A stretch of 64,000 nucleotides of DNA, from positions 1 to 64,000 of the forward strand of contig NZ_APHJ01000054.1 in assembly GCF_000403785.1 (NCBI RefSeq). The letters run 5' to 3'. Of this stretch, positions 7,660 through 14,997 are shown one piece after another. The notes below the pieces were generated by a model. The model ran no database searches and had not been told where the DNA came from. It saw nothing but the letters and a program-made list of their open reading frames with translations. Every line of letters starts with the position of its first letter. Position 1 is the first letter of the stretch. Made by a program: the position numbers and the translations under genes. This stretch comes from Gillisia sp. CAL575 (GTDB lineage: Bacteria > Bacteroidota > Bacteroidia > Flavobacteriales > Flavobacteriaceae).

Positions 7660-8808
7660 ATGATGGATATTTTATTACAGGAAGATTCAATTATCTCTCC
7701 ACTTGGTTTTTCTACTTCAGAAAATATAAAAGCAATTAAGGCAGGAAATTCTGGACTTCAATTCCATGAAAATTCTAGGATTCAAAATGGAGGTTGTTAT
7801 GCTGGAATTCTCGATGCTTCATTATTAGCCGATAAATTTTCTGATATAGGCGATGCTAAAAAATTCACTAAACTAGAGCAAATGATGTTACTTGCAACTC
7901 AGAGTGTTCTAAATAGTAATCAATTAAATCTTTCTGAAACAGCACTTATCATTTCTAGCACTAAAGGAAATATAGATCTATTGGATAATTCACAAAATTT
8001 CTCTAAGAATAGGGCAAGCTTAAATTATTTGGCCAGGGTTATTCAAGAATTCTTTGGATTTAAGCATAAACCAATTATTGTTTCTAATGCCTGTATTTCC
8101 GGAGGACTTGCAGTTGCAATTGCTAAAAGATTTATACAAGTTGGGAAATTTAATGATGCCATAGTTGTTGCCGGTGACCTTGTTTCTGACTTTGTAACCT
8201 CTGGTTTTCAATCTTTTCAATCGTTAAGTGCTACTCCTTGTAAACCCTTTTCAAAAAATAGAGATGGTATTAGTTTAGGTGAAGCAGCAGCTGCAATTTT
8301 AGTGAGTAACAAGGAAAGAAAAGGAAACAATATAAGTTTAGTTGGAGATGCAACTTCAAATGATGCTAATCATATTTCTGGACCTTCTAGGACTGGTGAA
8401 GGTTTGTATAAAAGTATTCAGCGTGCATTGCAGGAATCGAAACTATCAGCTTCAGAGATAGATTATTTGTGTGCTCATGGAACTGCGACGATATTTAATG
8501 ATGAAATGGAAGCTGTTGCATTTAATAGAGCAGAATTAGTTCATGTGCCTATAAATAGTTTCAAAGGTTTTTACGGGCATACTTTGGGAGCTTCAGCTTT
8601 AATAGAGAATATTCTTACAAAACATTCTTTGCTTAATAATGAGTTATACCCTTCGCTTAATTTCGAAGGATTGGGAGTTTCAAAACCAATTAATATTATT
8701 CAGAAATTCGAAAAGAAAGAATTGAAAACTGCTTTAAAAACAGCATCTGGTTTTGGAGGCTGTAATTTAGCTATGATATTAAAAAAGAGTTTTAATGGAT
8801 ATAGCTAG
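7660..8808 (+). CDS. Beta-ketoacyl-ACP synthase (KS, ApeR-like)
   Basis: A 382-residue condensing enzyme with a complete Cys-His-His triad: C145 (NACISGG), H273 (AHGTAT) and H307, with K302 in FKGFYGHTLGAS. It is somewhat shorter than FabF (about 410). In aryl-polyene systems an extra full ketosynthase is proposed to start or extend the chain. It overlaps the next gene by 14 bp, pointing to translational coupling. Confidence 0.9.
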   Translation: MMDILLQEDSIISPLGFSTSENIKAIKAGNSGLQFHENSRIQNGGCYAGILDASLLADKFSDIGDAKKFTKLEQMMLLATQSVLNSNQLNLSETALIISSTKGNIDLLDNSQNFSKNRASLNYLARVIQEFFGFKHKPIIVSNACISGGLAVAIAKRFIQVGKFNDAIVVAGDLVSDFVTSGFQSFQSLSATPCKPFSKNRDGISLGEAAAAILVSNKERKGNNISLVGDATSNDANHISGPSRTGEGLYKSIQRALQESKLSASEIDYLCAHGTATIFNDEMEAVAFNRAELVHVPINSFKGFYGHTLGASALIENILTKHSLLNNELYPSLNFEGLGVSKPINIIQKFEKKELKTALKTASGFGGCNLAMILKKSFNGYS

Positions 8809-9406
8809 AAAACATTTTATCACAAATTCAATTAGGATTAAAAATGGAAAGATCTTTTTAAATAAAGAGACTATTCTCTCTTTGGATCCAAAAATTGATT
8901 TCTCTCAATTTTTAAAAGACGCTTATAAACAATTAGCGCTGAAGTATCCAAAATATCATAAGATGGATTCCCTTTGTAAACTTGGCGTATTAGGTTCTAC
9001 AATATTATTAAGAGATCAAGATTTTACAGAAAATACTGCTTTAGTATTTTCTAATGCCTCATCCAGTCATGATATAGATATAAAACACAAGCAATCTATG
9101 GAAAGCATAGTTTCTCCTGCTGTTTTTGTATATACCTTGCCAAATATAGTACTCGGGGAAATAAGTATTAAACATAAACTTCAAAGCGAGAATGTGTTTT
9201 TTATTGAAGACCAATTTAATGCCGATCTGTTAGTAGATTATTCTGAAACATTACTGAAATCAGGAAAAGCTTCTAGTGTGGTTTGTGGGTGGATAGAACT
9301 AAAAAATGACCAATATGATGTACTTTTGTGCTTGGTTTCAAATAATGGAGAGATCCCGTTTACTAGGGAGAAATTAGAAGAATTATACAGATTTGATAAT
9401 GAGTGA
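8795..9406 (+). CDS. Half-length ketosynthase-like protein, no catalytic residues
   Basis: This 203-residue protein resembles the N-terminal half of a ketosynthase. The segment SPAVFVYTLPNIVLGEISIK has the position and pattern of the KS helix before the active-site cysteine, but no ACSSG-like cysteine motif and no HGTxT histidine are present. Similar short proteins annotated as 3-oxoacyl synthases occur in flexirubin clusters of Flavobacteria. It may be a structural or chain-length partner. It overlaps both neighbours (14 and 8 bp) and is therefore part of a coupled block. Confidence 0.72.
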   Translation: MDIARKHFITNSIRIKNGKIFLNKETILSLDPKIDFSQFLKDAYKQLALKYPKYHKMDSLCKLGVLGSTILLRDQDFTENTALVFSNASSSHDIDIKHKQSMESIVSPAVFVYTLPNIVLGEISIKHKLQSENVFFIEDQFNADLLVDYSETLLKSGKASSVVCGWIELKNDQYDVLLCLVSNNGEIPFTREKLEELYRFDNE

Positions 9407-9656
9407 TTTACGCACAGAGCTTAAGCAAAGTATTATTGTACAACTTAACCTAGAAGAACTAACTATAGAAGATATAGATAATAATGATTCACTTTTTGGG
9501 GACGGATTGGGATTAGATTCTATAGATGCCTTGGAATTAATTGTGTTATTAGAGAAAGATTACGGAATTAAATTAACCGATCCCAATCAAGGGAAAGAAA
9601 TTTTTATTTCCATTAATAAAATGGCAGAATATATAGAATCTCACCGAACTAAGTAG
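9399..9656 (+). CDS. Acyl carrier protein
   Basis: An 85-residue ACP. The 4'-phosphopantetheine attachment serine is S41 in GLGLDSIDALEL, and helix II continues LIVLLEKDYGIK. The ATG at 9399 overlaps the previous stop (ATGAGTGA). A TTG two codons earlier is an unlikely start. It would carry the growing polyene chain between the synthases, reductase and dehydratases. It is the only ACP in this cluster; characterised E. coli-type aryl-polyene clusters have two. Confidence 0.95.
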   Translation: MSDLRTELKQSIIVQLNLEELTIEDIDNNDSLFGDGLGLDSIDALELIVLLEKDYGIKLTDPNQGKEIFISINKMAEYIESHRTK

Positions 9657-9659
9657 TCC

Positions 9660-10850
9660 ATGAACAGAGGAGTTGCCATTACAGGAATGGGAATTATTTC
9701 AGCCTTAGGCAACGGAGTAGAGGCAAATTTTAATGCCTTAATTGCATCTCAAGATGGGATTACTTTTCCTGAGATACTTAAAACTAAATACACTCATTTT
9801 CCAGTAGGAGAAGTAAAGACTTCTAATCTCGATCTTGAAACAGAACTTCAATTATCAGATGAACATTCCTGTACTCGTGCTGCACTTCTAGGAATAATTG
9901 CTGCAAAAGAAGCTATAAAGTCTTCTGGTGTAACCGCAAAGGAGTTGCTTACTACGGGTTTTATTTCTGGTTCTAGCGTTGGTGGAATAGATGCTACAGA
10001 AAAATACTATTTAGAATATGATAAGTCTACTGCACATCATCAATTTATCCCTGCGCAACATCCTGGATTTACTACAAATAAGATTGCAGAACACCTTAAT
10101 ATAAAAGGATTTACCACAACTATTAGTACAGCTTGTTCTTCTGGAGCTAATGCCATTATGCTTGGGGCAAGACTCATTAAAGCAGGGGAACTAGATCGCG
10201 TAATTGTAGGCGGAACAGATTGCCTAACAAAATTCACCTTAAACGGATTCAATTCTTTAAAGATCCTTTCTGAAGAAAAATGCAAAGCTTTTGATGATTC
10301 CAGAAATGGACTGAATTTAGGGGAAGGTGCTGCTTATTTAGTTCTTGAAGCGGAACACTTAGCAAAGAATAAACAAATATTAGGGCGTGTATTGGGTTAC
10401 GGAAATGCAAATGATGCTTATCACCAAACTGCTTCTTCTGAAACAGGAGTTGGCGCCTATAAAGCCATGCGAGATGCGCTTGAAATTGCTGGAATTGCTG
10501 CTGAAAAGATAAATTATATCAATGCACATGGAACTGCCACCAGAAATAATGACCTTTCAGAGAGTAATGCCTTAAAACAGATTTTTAGTTCTGAAGTTCC
10601 AGACTTTAGTTCTACCAAAGCATATACAGGACACAGTTTAGCTGCGGCAGGAGCTTTAGAAGCTGTGTTTAGTATTCTTTCCCTTCAGAATAATTTGATT
10701 TTTCCAAATTTGAATTTCTCTAAACCAATGCAGGAATCAGGATTACTCCCAATAACCGAATTGAAGAATAAATCTGTTAATTATGTATTGTCTAATTCTT
10801 TCGGGTTTGGAGGGAACTGCACTTCACTAATCTTCAGTAAAAATGAGTAG
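9660..10850 (+). CDS. Beta-ketoacyl-ACP synthase II (FabF-like, ApeO type)
   Basis: A 396-residue condensing enzyme with all catalytic residues: C159 (STACSSG), H290 (NAHGTATRNND), K320 and H325 (STKAYTGHSLAAAGA). The C-terminal NSFGFGGNCTSLIF is the standard KS ending. It starts 3 bp after the ACP gene and overlaps the following chain-length-factor-like gene by 8 bp (ATGAGTAG). This is the KS-alpha/KS-beta arrangement of type II polyketide and aryl-polyene systems, where the two proteins form a heterodimer. Confidence 0.94.
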   Translation: MNRGVAITGMGIISALGNGVEANFNALIASQDGITFPEILKTKYTHFPVGEVKTSNLDLETELQLSDEHSCTRAALLGIIAAKEAIKSSGVTAKELLTTGFISGSSVGGIDATEKYYLEYDKSTAHHQFIPAQHPGFTTNKIAEHLNIKGFTTTISTACSSGANAIMLGARLIKAGELDRVIVGGTDCLTKFTLNGFNSLKILSEEKCKAFDDSRNGLNLGEGAAYLVLEAEHLAKNKQILGRVLGYGNANDAYHQTASSETGVGAYKAMRDALEIAGIAAEKINYINAHGTATRNNDLSESNALKQIFSSEVPDFSSTKAYTGHSLAAAGALEAVFSILSLQNNLIFPNLNFSKPMQESGLLPITELKNKSVNYVLSNSFGFGGNCTSLIFSKNE

Positions 10851-11907
10851 AACTATTTACATTACTGGGATTGGAGCGATTTCTGCTCAAACTGAAGAAA
10901 GTGTTTTTTCAGAAAAGTCAGTTGTATATACTTCGAATATATTTCAGGCTATTTCGCCAAATTTTAAGGAATATATACCAGCTATGGCATTAAGAAGAAT
11001 GTCCAAGGCAATTAAAATGGGGCTTACTGCGGTAAAAATGGCTTTGCAGGATGCAAACGTAGAGCTTCCAGATGCTATTATTACAGGTACAGGTGAAGGC
11101 TGTAAGCAGGATACAGAGAAATTTTTGGGAAGCATGCTTTCTCAAGAAGAGGATTTATTAACTCCCACTTCATTTATCCAATCTACCCATAATACGGTAG
11201 GAGGGCAGATCGCATTGAATTTGGGTTGTTCCGGATATAATGTTACGTATTCTCAAGAAAGAGCTTCTCTGGAATCTGCTTTAATAGATTCCGTATTATT
11301 ACTAAATGAAAAACCTTCTTTAAATTCAGTTTTGGTGGGAGGTGTAGATGAAGTATCTAATAAGATCACTTCTTTTGGCTATTTGAATGGATTTTTAAAG
11401 CAAGAGGAAATAGAGAATTTAAGTTTGTTCTCTCATAAATCTGAAGGAACTATCACTTCTGAAGGTGCTTTTTTCTTCAATTTGACCACTGAAAATAAGA
11501 AGGACTCGTATGCTCAATTAAAAGCCGTATCTAGTTTTAATGCCGAATCACCTATTGAAGTTTCAGAAAAGATCACTGAATTTTTATCCAGAAATAGTTT
11601 GCGACCTAAAGATTTAGATATTGTGTTTCTTGGAAAAAATGGAGATTTAGATCAAGACAAGGTTTATGATGAGCTGCAATACACGATATTTCCCAAAACT
11701 TGCCAGCTTGCTTACAAGCATCTGTCGGGAGAATTTAATACAGTAACCGGTTTTGCGATTTGGTTGAGTTGTCTAATTTTTAGAAGGCAGCAAATTCCAG
11801 ATATTTTAAAATTGAATGCAGTACCATCTTCAAACCCAAAAAACATACTTTTATATAACTTGGCTTCAAATACTAGTCATAGTGTAATATTGTTGCAAAA
11901 ACCTTGA
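10843..11907 (+). CDS. Chain-length-factor-like ketosynthase (KS-beta, ApeC type)
   Basis: A 354-residue ketosynthase homologue. It keeps the N-terminal YITGIGAIS, but the active-site loop reads TYSQERASLESAL, with R140 where the catalytic cysteine should be, and no HGTxT histidine motif. That makes it a non-catalytic partner of the upstream KS. In type II systems such proteins set chain length. Its start overlaps the KS stop, and its own TGA overlaps the TTG start of the next gene. Confidence 0.85.
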   Translation: MSRTIYITGIGAISAQTEESVFSEKSVVYTSNIFQAISPNFKEYIPAMALRRMSKAIKMGLTAVKMALQDANVELPDAIITGTGEGCKQDTEKFLGSMLSQEEDLLTPTSFIQSTHNTVGGQIALNLGCSGYNVTYSQERASLESALIDSVLLLNEKPSLNSVLVGGVDEVSNKITSFGYLNGFLKQEEIENLSLFSHKSEGTITSEGAFFFNLTTENKKDSYAQLKAVSSFNAESPIEVSEKITEFLSRNSLRPKDLDIVFLGKNGDLDQDKVYDELQYTIFPKTCQLAYKHLSGEFNTVTGFAIWLSCLIFRRQQIPDILKLNAVPSSNPKNILLYNLASNTSHSVILLQKP

Positions 11908-12674
11908 GTTATAAACCATTTAATATCGTAGTGATTCTCTTATTCTTTATTGGAGTACTCTTGGTGTTTTTTAAAATAATCTCTATTTGGCTATTGTTTA
12001 TCGTAGTTCTAGCATATCTATTCTTTTTATTACTGATTTCTACAAATGTTCAATGGAACTTTTTTGTGAAGGCTTATAACAACAATCTCGCAGCAACCAA
12101 TAGGGATATTGCTCTTACGTTTGATGATGGTCCGGTGGAGAATACTTTAGCAATATTAGCATTACTAAAGAAGTACGATGTAAAAGCTAGTTTCTTTTGT
12201 ATTGGTAAGAATATTCAAGAGAATCCAGGGATTTTTAAAAAAATACTTCTAGATGGGCATTTAGTAGGAAATCATACATTCTCTCATACTCGAAAAATGG
12301 GTTTTTTAAGGACTCAGCAAGTTATTGAAGAAATTAATAGGTGTAATAAGATAGCATTCGAGGTAGGAGGAGTCAACTTAAAAACCTTTAGACCGCCCTT
12401 TGGAATTATTAACCCAAAGGTGGAAAGAGCATTGAAAAGTACAGGACATCAGGTTGTTGGATGGAATGTTCGGTCTTATGATGCCATTCTGAATTCAAAG
12501 AATTTTATATTAAATAGGATCATTAAAAACCTAAAGCCCGGAGATGTAATTTTATTGCACGATAACAATCTCCAAACGGTAGAAATCTTGGAACAATTGT
12601 TGTTATTTTTGCAAAACAACAATTATAGATCCGTTAGGGTAGATAATTTATTTCAATTACATGCGTATTCTTAA
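11904..12674 (+). CDS. Membrane-anchored polysaccharide deacetylase (NodB-homology)
   Basis: A 256-residue protein with two hydrophobic segments (about 8-23 and 27-46) followed by a NodB domain. Motifs are TFDDGP (72-77, D74/D75), NHTFSH (123-128, metal-binding H124 and H128), FRPPFG, and the late DVILLHD. The catalytic domain probably faces the periplasm. The role in pigment assembly is not obvious; it may trim an acetylated sugar on the lipid or glycan carrier, in keeping with the glycosyltransferase downstream. It starts with TTG overlapping the previous stop (TTGA). Confidence 0.85.
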   Translation: MSYKPFNIVVILLFFIGVLLVFFKIISIWLLFIVVLAYLFFLLLISTNVQWNFFVKAYNNNLAATNRDIALTFDDGPVENTLAILALLKKYDVKASFFCIGKNIQENPGIFKKILLDGHLVGNHTFSHTRKMGFLRTQQVIEEINRCNKIAFEVGGVNLKTFRPPFGIINPKVERALKSTGHQVVGWNVRSYDAILNSKNFILNRIIKNLKPGDVILLHDNNLQTVEILEQLLLFLQNNNYRSVRVDNLFQLHAYS

Positions 12675-13281
12675 ACTAGCTGTTTTCTTTATTTCGGTTG
12701 CAACATTTGCGCAAACTCCTTTGACGGAAGCGGAAACTATTAAGTTCAAAGAAATTGTTTCTAAGCGTTCAGATGCCTTGGAAAGTTTGTCTAGTGATTT
12801 CCTCCAGACTAAGTATATAAAAATGATGAAAGGCGCCGCTATTAGTAATGGGAGGTTATATTACCAGGCTCCAGATATACTTAAATGGGAATATAGCCAC
12901 CCCTACAATTATAAGATCTTATTTAAAGACAGTAAACTTATTATTGATGATGATGGTTATAAAACCGTAACCGATCTCAAATCTAATAAGCTTTTCGAAA
13001 AGCTAGTTACATTAATCTCTGGTAGTATAAATGGAAAATTACTAGAGGATAAAAAGAATTATGACGTTTCTTATTTTAAAACTACCAATCTTATTTCGGC
13101 TGTAATTGTTCCAAAAGACGCTAGCATAAGAGAAATGTTTAACCAAATAGTTTTGCTATTTGATAGGAACTTTGTGGTGATTACTGTGAGACTTATAGAA
13201 GCTTCTGGAGATTATACTGAGATCGATTTTAAAAACATCAGATTCAATCAGCCTATACATCCTAAAGTTTTCCAGAATTAA
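12661..13281 (+). CDS. LolA-like outer-membrane lipoprotein carrier protein
   Basis: A 206-residue periplasmic protein with a signal peptide (about 1-17, ending TFAQ) and a LolA fold signature (LESLSSDFLQTKY, then GRLYYQAPDILKWEY). Many aryl-polyene clusters carry such a LolA homologue, which is thought to ferry the lipid-linked pigment across the periplasm. It overlaps the deacetylase gene by 14 bp. Confidence 0.85.
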   Translation: MRILKLAVFFISVATFAQTPLTEAETIKFKEIVSKRSDALESLSSDFLQTKYIKMMKGAAISNGRLYYQAPDILKWEYSHPYNYKILFKDSKLIIDDDGYKTVTDLKSNKLFEKLVTLISGSINGKLLEDKKNYDVSYFKTTNLISAVIVPKDASIREMFNQIVLLFDRNFVVITVRLIEASGDYTEIDFKNIRFNQPIHPKVFQN

Positions 13282-13314
13282 AAATTAGCAAGTCTTAGTA
13301 TCAAATTCAATTTT

Positions 13315-13344
13315 CTATCTATTTTAGCTTTTCTAAATAGATAG
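13315..13344 (+). promoter_or_regulatory. 10-bp perfect hairpin just before a start codon
   Basis: CTATCTATTT (13315-13324) pairs perfectly with AAATAGATAG (13335-13344), with a 10-base loop. The ATG of the next gene begins four bases later, so any ribosome-binding contact would lie in the stem. It could control translation of the dehydratase gene, or be an operator for a dimeric regulator. No U-tract follows, so it does not look like a terminator. Confidence 0.5.
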
Positions 13345-13347
13345 TAT

Positions 13348-13716
13348 ATGCTTTTAAAAGATTTTTATTCAGTATTAAGTTCAACAGAACTAGAAGGGGA
13401 ATTTATAACTGAAGTAAGTATAAATAAGAATCACGATTTATATAGAGGACATTTTCCTGATAGACCTGTAACTCCGGGAGTTATCTTAATGCAACTTTTC
13501 AAAGAGGAAGCAGAGCGAAGATCTAATAGAAAATTGCAATTAGTAACAGCTACTAATGTTAAGTTCATGGCTGTAGTAGACCCGAATGTGTGTGAAAAGC
13601 TACTATTGCAATCTTCTATCGTTTCTGAAAATGGAATTTTAAAGCTTAAAGGAATCGCTAAACAGAATGATACTATCTCCTTAAAGATCAGTGCTACTTA
13701 CAAGCCTATATCTTAA
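13348..13716 (+). CDS. 3-hydroxyacyl-ACP dehydratase (FabA/FabZ-like, ApeI type)
   Basis: A 122-residue hotdog protein with the classical dehydratase signature H35-FPDRPVTPGV, where H35 is the catalytic histidine, preceded by NHDLYRG. It would remove water from the 3-hydroxyacyl-ACP to give the conjugated double bonds of the polyene. It is the catalytically complete counterpart of the Gln-bearing protein at 6790. It is separated from the LolA gene by 66 bp that hold the hairpin at 13315. Confidence 0.86.
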   Translation: MLLKDFYSVLSSTELEGEFITEVSINKNHDLYRGHFPDRPVTPGVILMQLFKEEAERRSNRKLQLVTATNVKFMAVVDPNVCEKLLLQSSIVSENGILKLKGIAKQNDTISLKISATYKPIS

Positions 13717-13760
13717 CATAATTAAATTCATCACGGTCAAACTGTTCCATTAATAAACAA

Positions 13761-13768
13761 TACTTTTG
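13761..13768 (+). promoter_or_regulatory. -7 box (TACTTTTG) before the glycosyltransferase gene
   Basis: TACTTTTG fits TAnnTTTG exactly and lies 20 bp before the TTG start at 13789, in a 72-bp gap. No TTG is found at the -33 distance. It may give a second promoter for the export half of the cluster. Confidence 0.4.
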
Positions 13769-13788
13769 TTTTTTTAAATTTCAACTGT

Positions 13789-14997
13789 TTGAGCACTTCA
13801 CCAATATATCAATCCAGATTTGATGCTTTGCAGTGTTGCGTAGTGATACCAACCTATAATAACGAGAAGTCGCTAGCTTCAGTTATACAGGATGTTTTGG
13901 TTTACACTAATAATATAATTATTGTTAATGATGGTTCTGTAGATAAAACCATCAATATTTTAAGTCAATTTTCTCACCTAACTATTTTTAATAATCCTGT
14001 AAATCAAGGAAAGGGAACTGCACTTAAAAAAGGCTTTGAGTTAGCTATAGAATCGGGTTATAAATATGCCATTACCATAGATTCAGATGGGCAACATTAT
14101 GCAGATGATCTTGATGTTTTTCTTACTGAGTTAGAGAGGAAAGGGGAAAATGATAGAGAATTATTGTTAGTTGGAGATCGCAACATGGGTCAAGATGGAA
14201 TTCCTATGAAAAGTTCTACAGGGAATAAATTTTCTAATTTTTGGTATATGGTAGTTACCGGGAATCAATTACATGATACTCAAAGTGGCTATAGACTTTA
14301 TCCCTTAGAAATAGTAAATAATATTCCTCTTTATACCAGAAAGTTCGAGTTTGAAATTGAAGTAATTGTAAAAGCCGTGTGGCGAAAAGTAGAGGTGAAG
14401 AATATTCCTATAAAAGTTCTATATCAAAAGGGAGAAGATCGGGTTTCTCATTTTAGGCCGTTTGCCGATATTGTTAGAATCGTGCTCTTATATATGTGGT
14501 TTGTATTGGTGAGTTTCCTATATATTCACCCTAGAAATAAATACCAAGATTTTAAGGATAAAGGCTTTAAGAAATTCTGGAAGGAAGATATTTTAAAAAG
14601 CCAAGAATCTGCTCATAAAAAAGCAGCAGCTATTGCATTAGGAGTATTTGTGGGGATCTCTCCATTTTGGGGATTACATACTTTGTTGGTTTTTGTACTT
14701 GCAGCTAGTTTTAAATTAAATAAGGTAATAGCTTTTCTTTTTTCCAACATCAGTATTCCACCGCTTATACCTATAATTATTTATTCGAGTTATCAGGTAG
14801 GTTCTATGCTCACAGGAAACGGATATAATTGGGGGTTGAGTTTGTCTGAATTTGATTCTTCTACAGAAATATTCTATGGTTTATGGCAATATATTGTAGG
14901 GAGTATGGCCTTGGCAGCATTCAGCTCTTTAATACTGTGGATTGTCTTTTATTTCTTATTTTCGATGACTAATCCAAAACAGGTTATCAAGCCATAA
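13789..14997 (+). CDS. GT2 glycosyltransferase fused to DUF2062
   Basis: A 402-residue two-part protein. Residues 1-250 are a family-2 glycosyltransferase like dolichol-phosphate mannosyltransferase (VVIPTYNNE 18-26, NDGS 47-50, DSDGQH 98-103). Residues about 280-395 form a membrane DUF2062 domain (ALGVFVGISPFWGLHTLL). It probably glycosylates a lipid at the inner membrane, perhaps an anchor for the aryl polyene. The start is a TTG, as no ATG lies close enough. The next gene begins immediately after the stop. Confidence 0.88.
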   Translation: MSTSPIYQSRFDALQCCVVIPTYNNEKSLASVIQDVLVYTNNIIIVNDGSVDKTINILSQFSHLTIFNNPVNQGKGTALKKGFELAIESGYKYAITIDSDGQHYADDLDVFLTELERKGENDRELLLVGDRNMGQDGIPMKSSTGNKFSNFWYMVVTGNQLHDTQSGYRLYPLEIVNNIPLYTRKFEFEIEVIVKAVWRKVEVKNIPIKVLYQKGEDRVSHFRPFADIVRIVLLYMWFVLVSFLYIHPRNKYQDFKDKGFKKFWKEDILKSQESAHKKAAAIALGVFVGISPFWGLHTLLVFVLAASFKLNKVIAFLFSNISIPPLIPIIIYSSYQVGSMLTGNGYNWGLSLSEFDSSTEIFYGLWQYIVGSMALAAFSSLILWIVFYFLFSMTNPKQVIKP

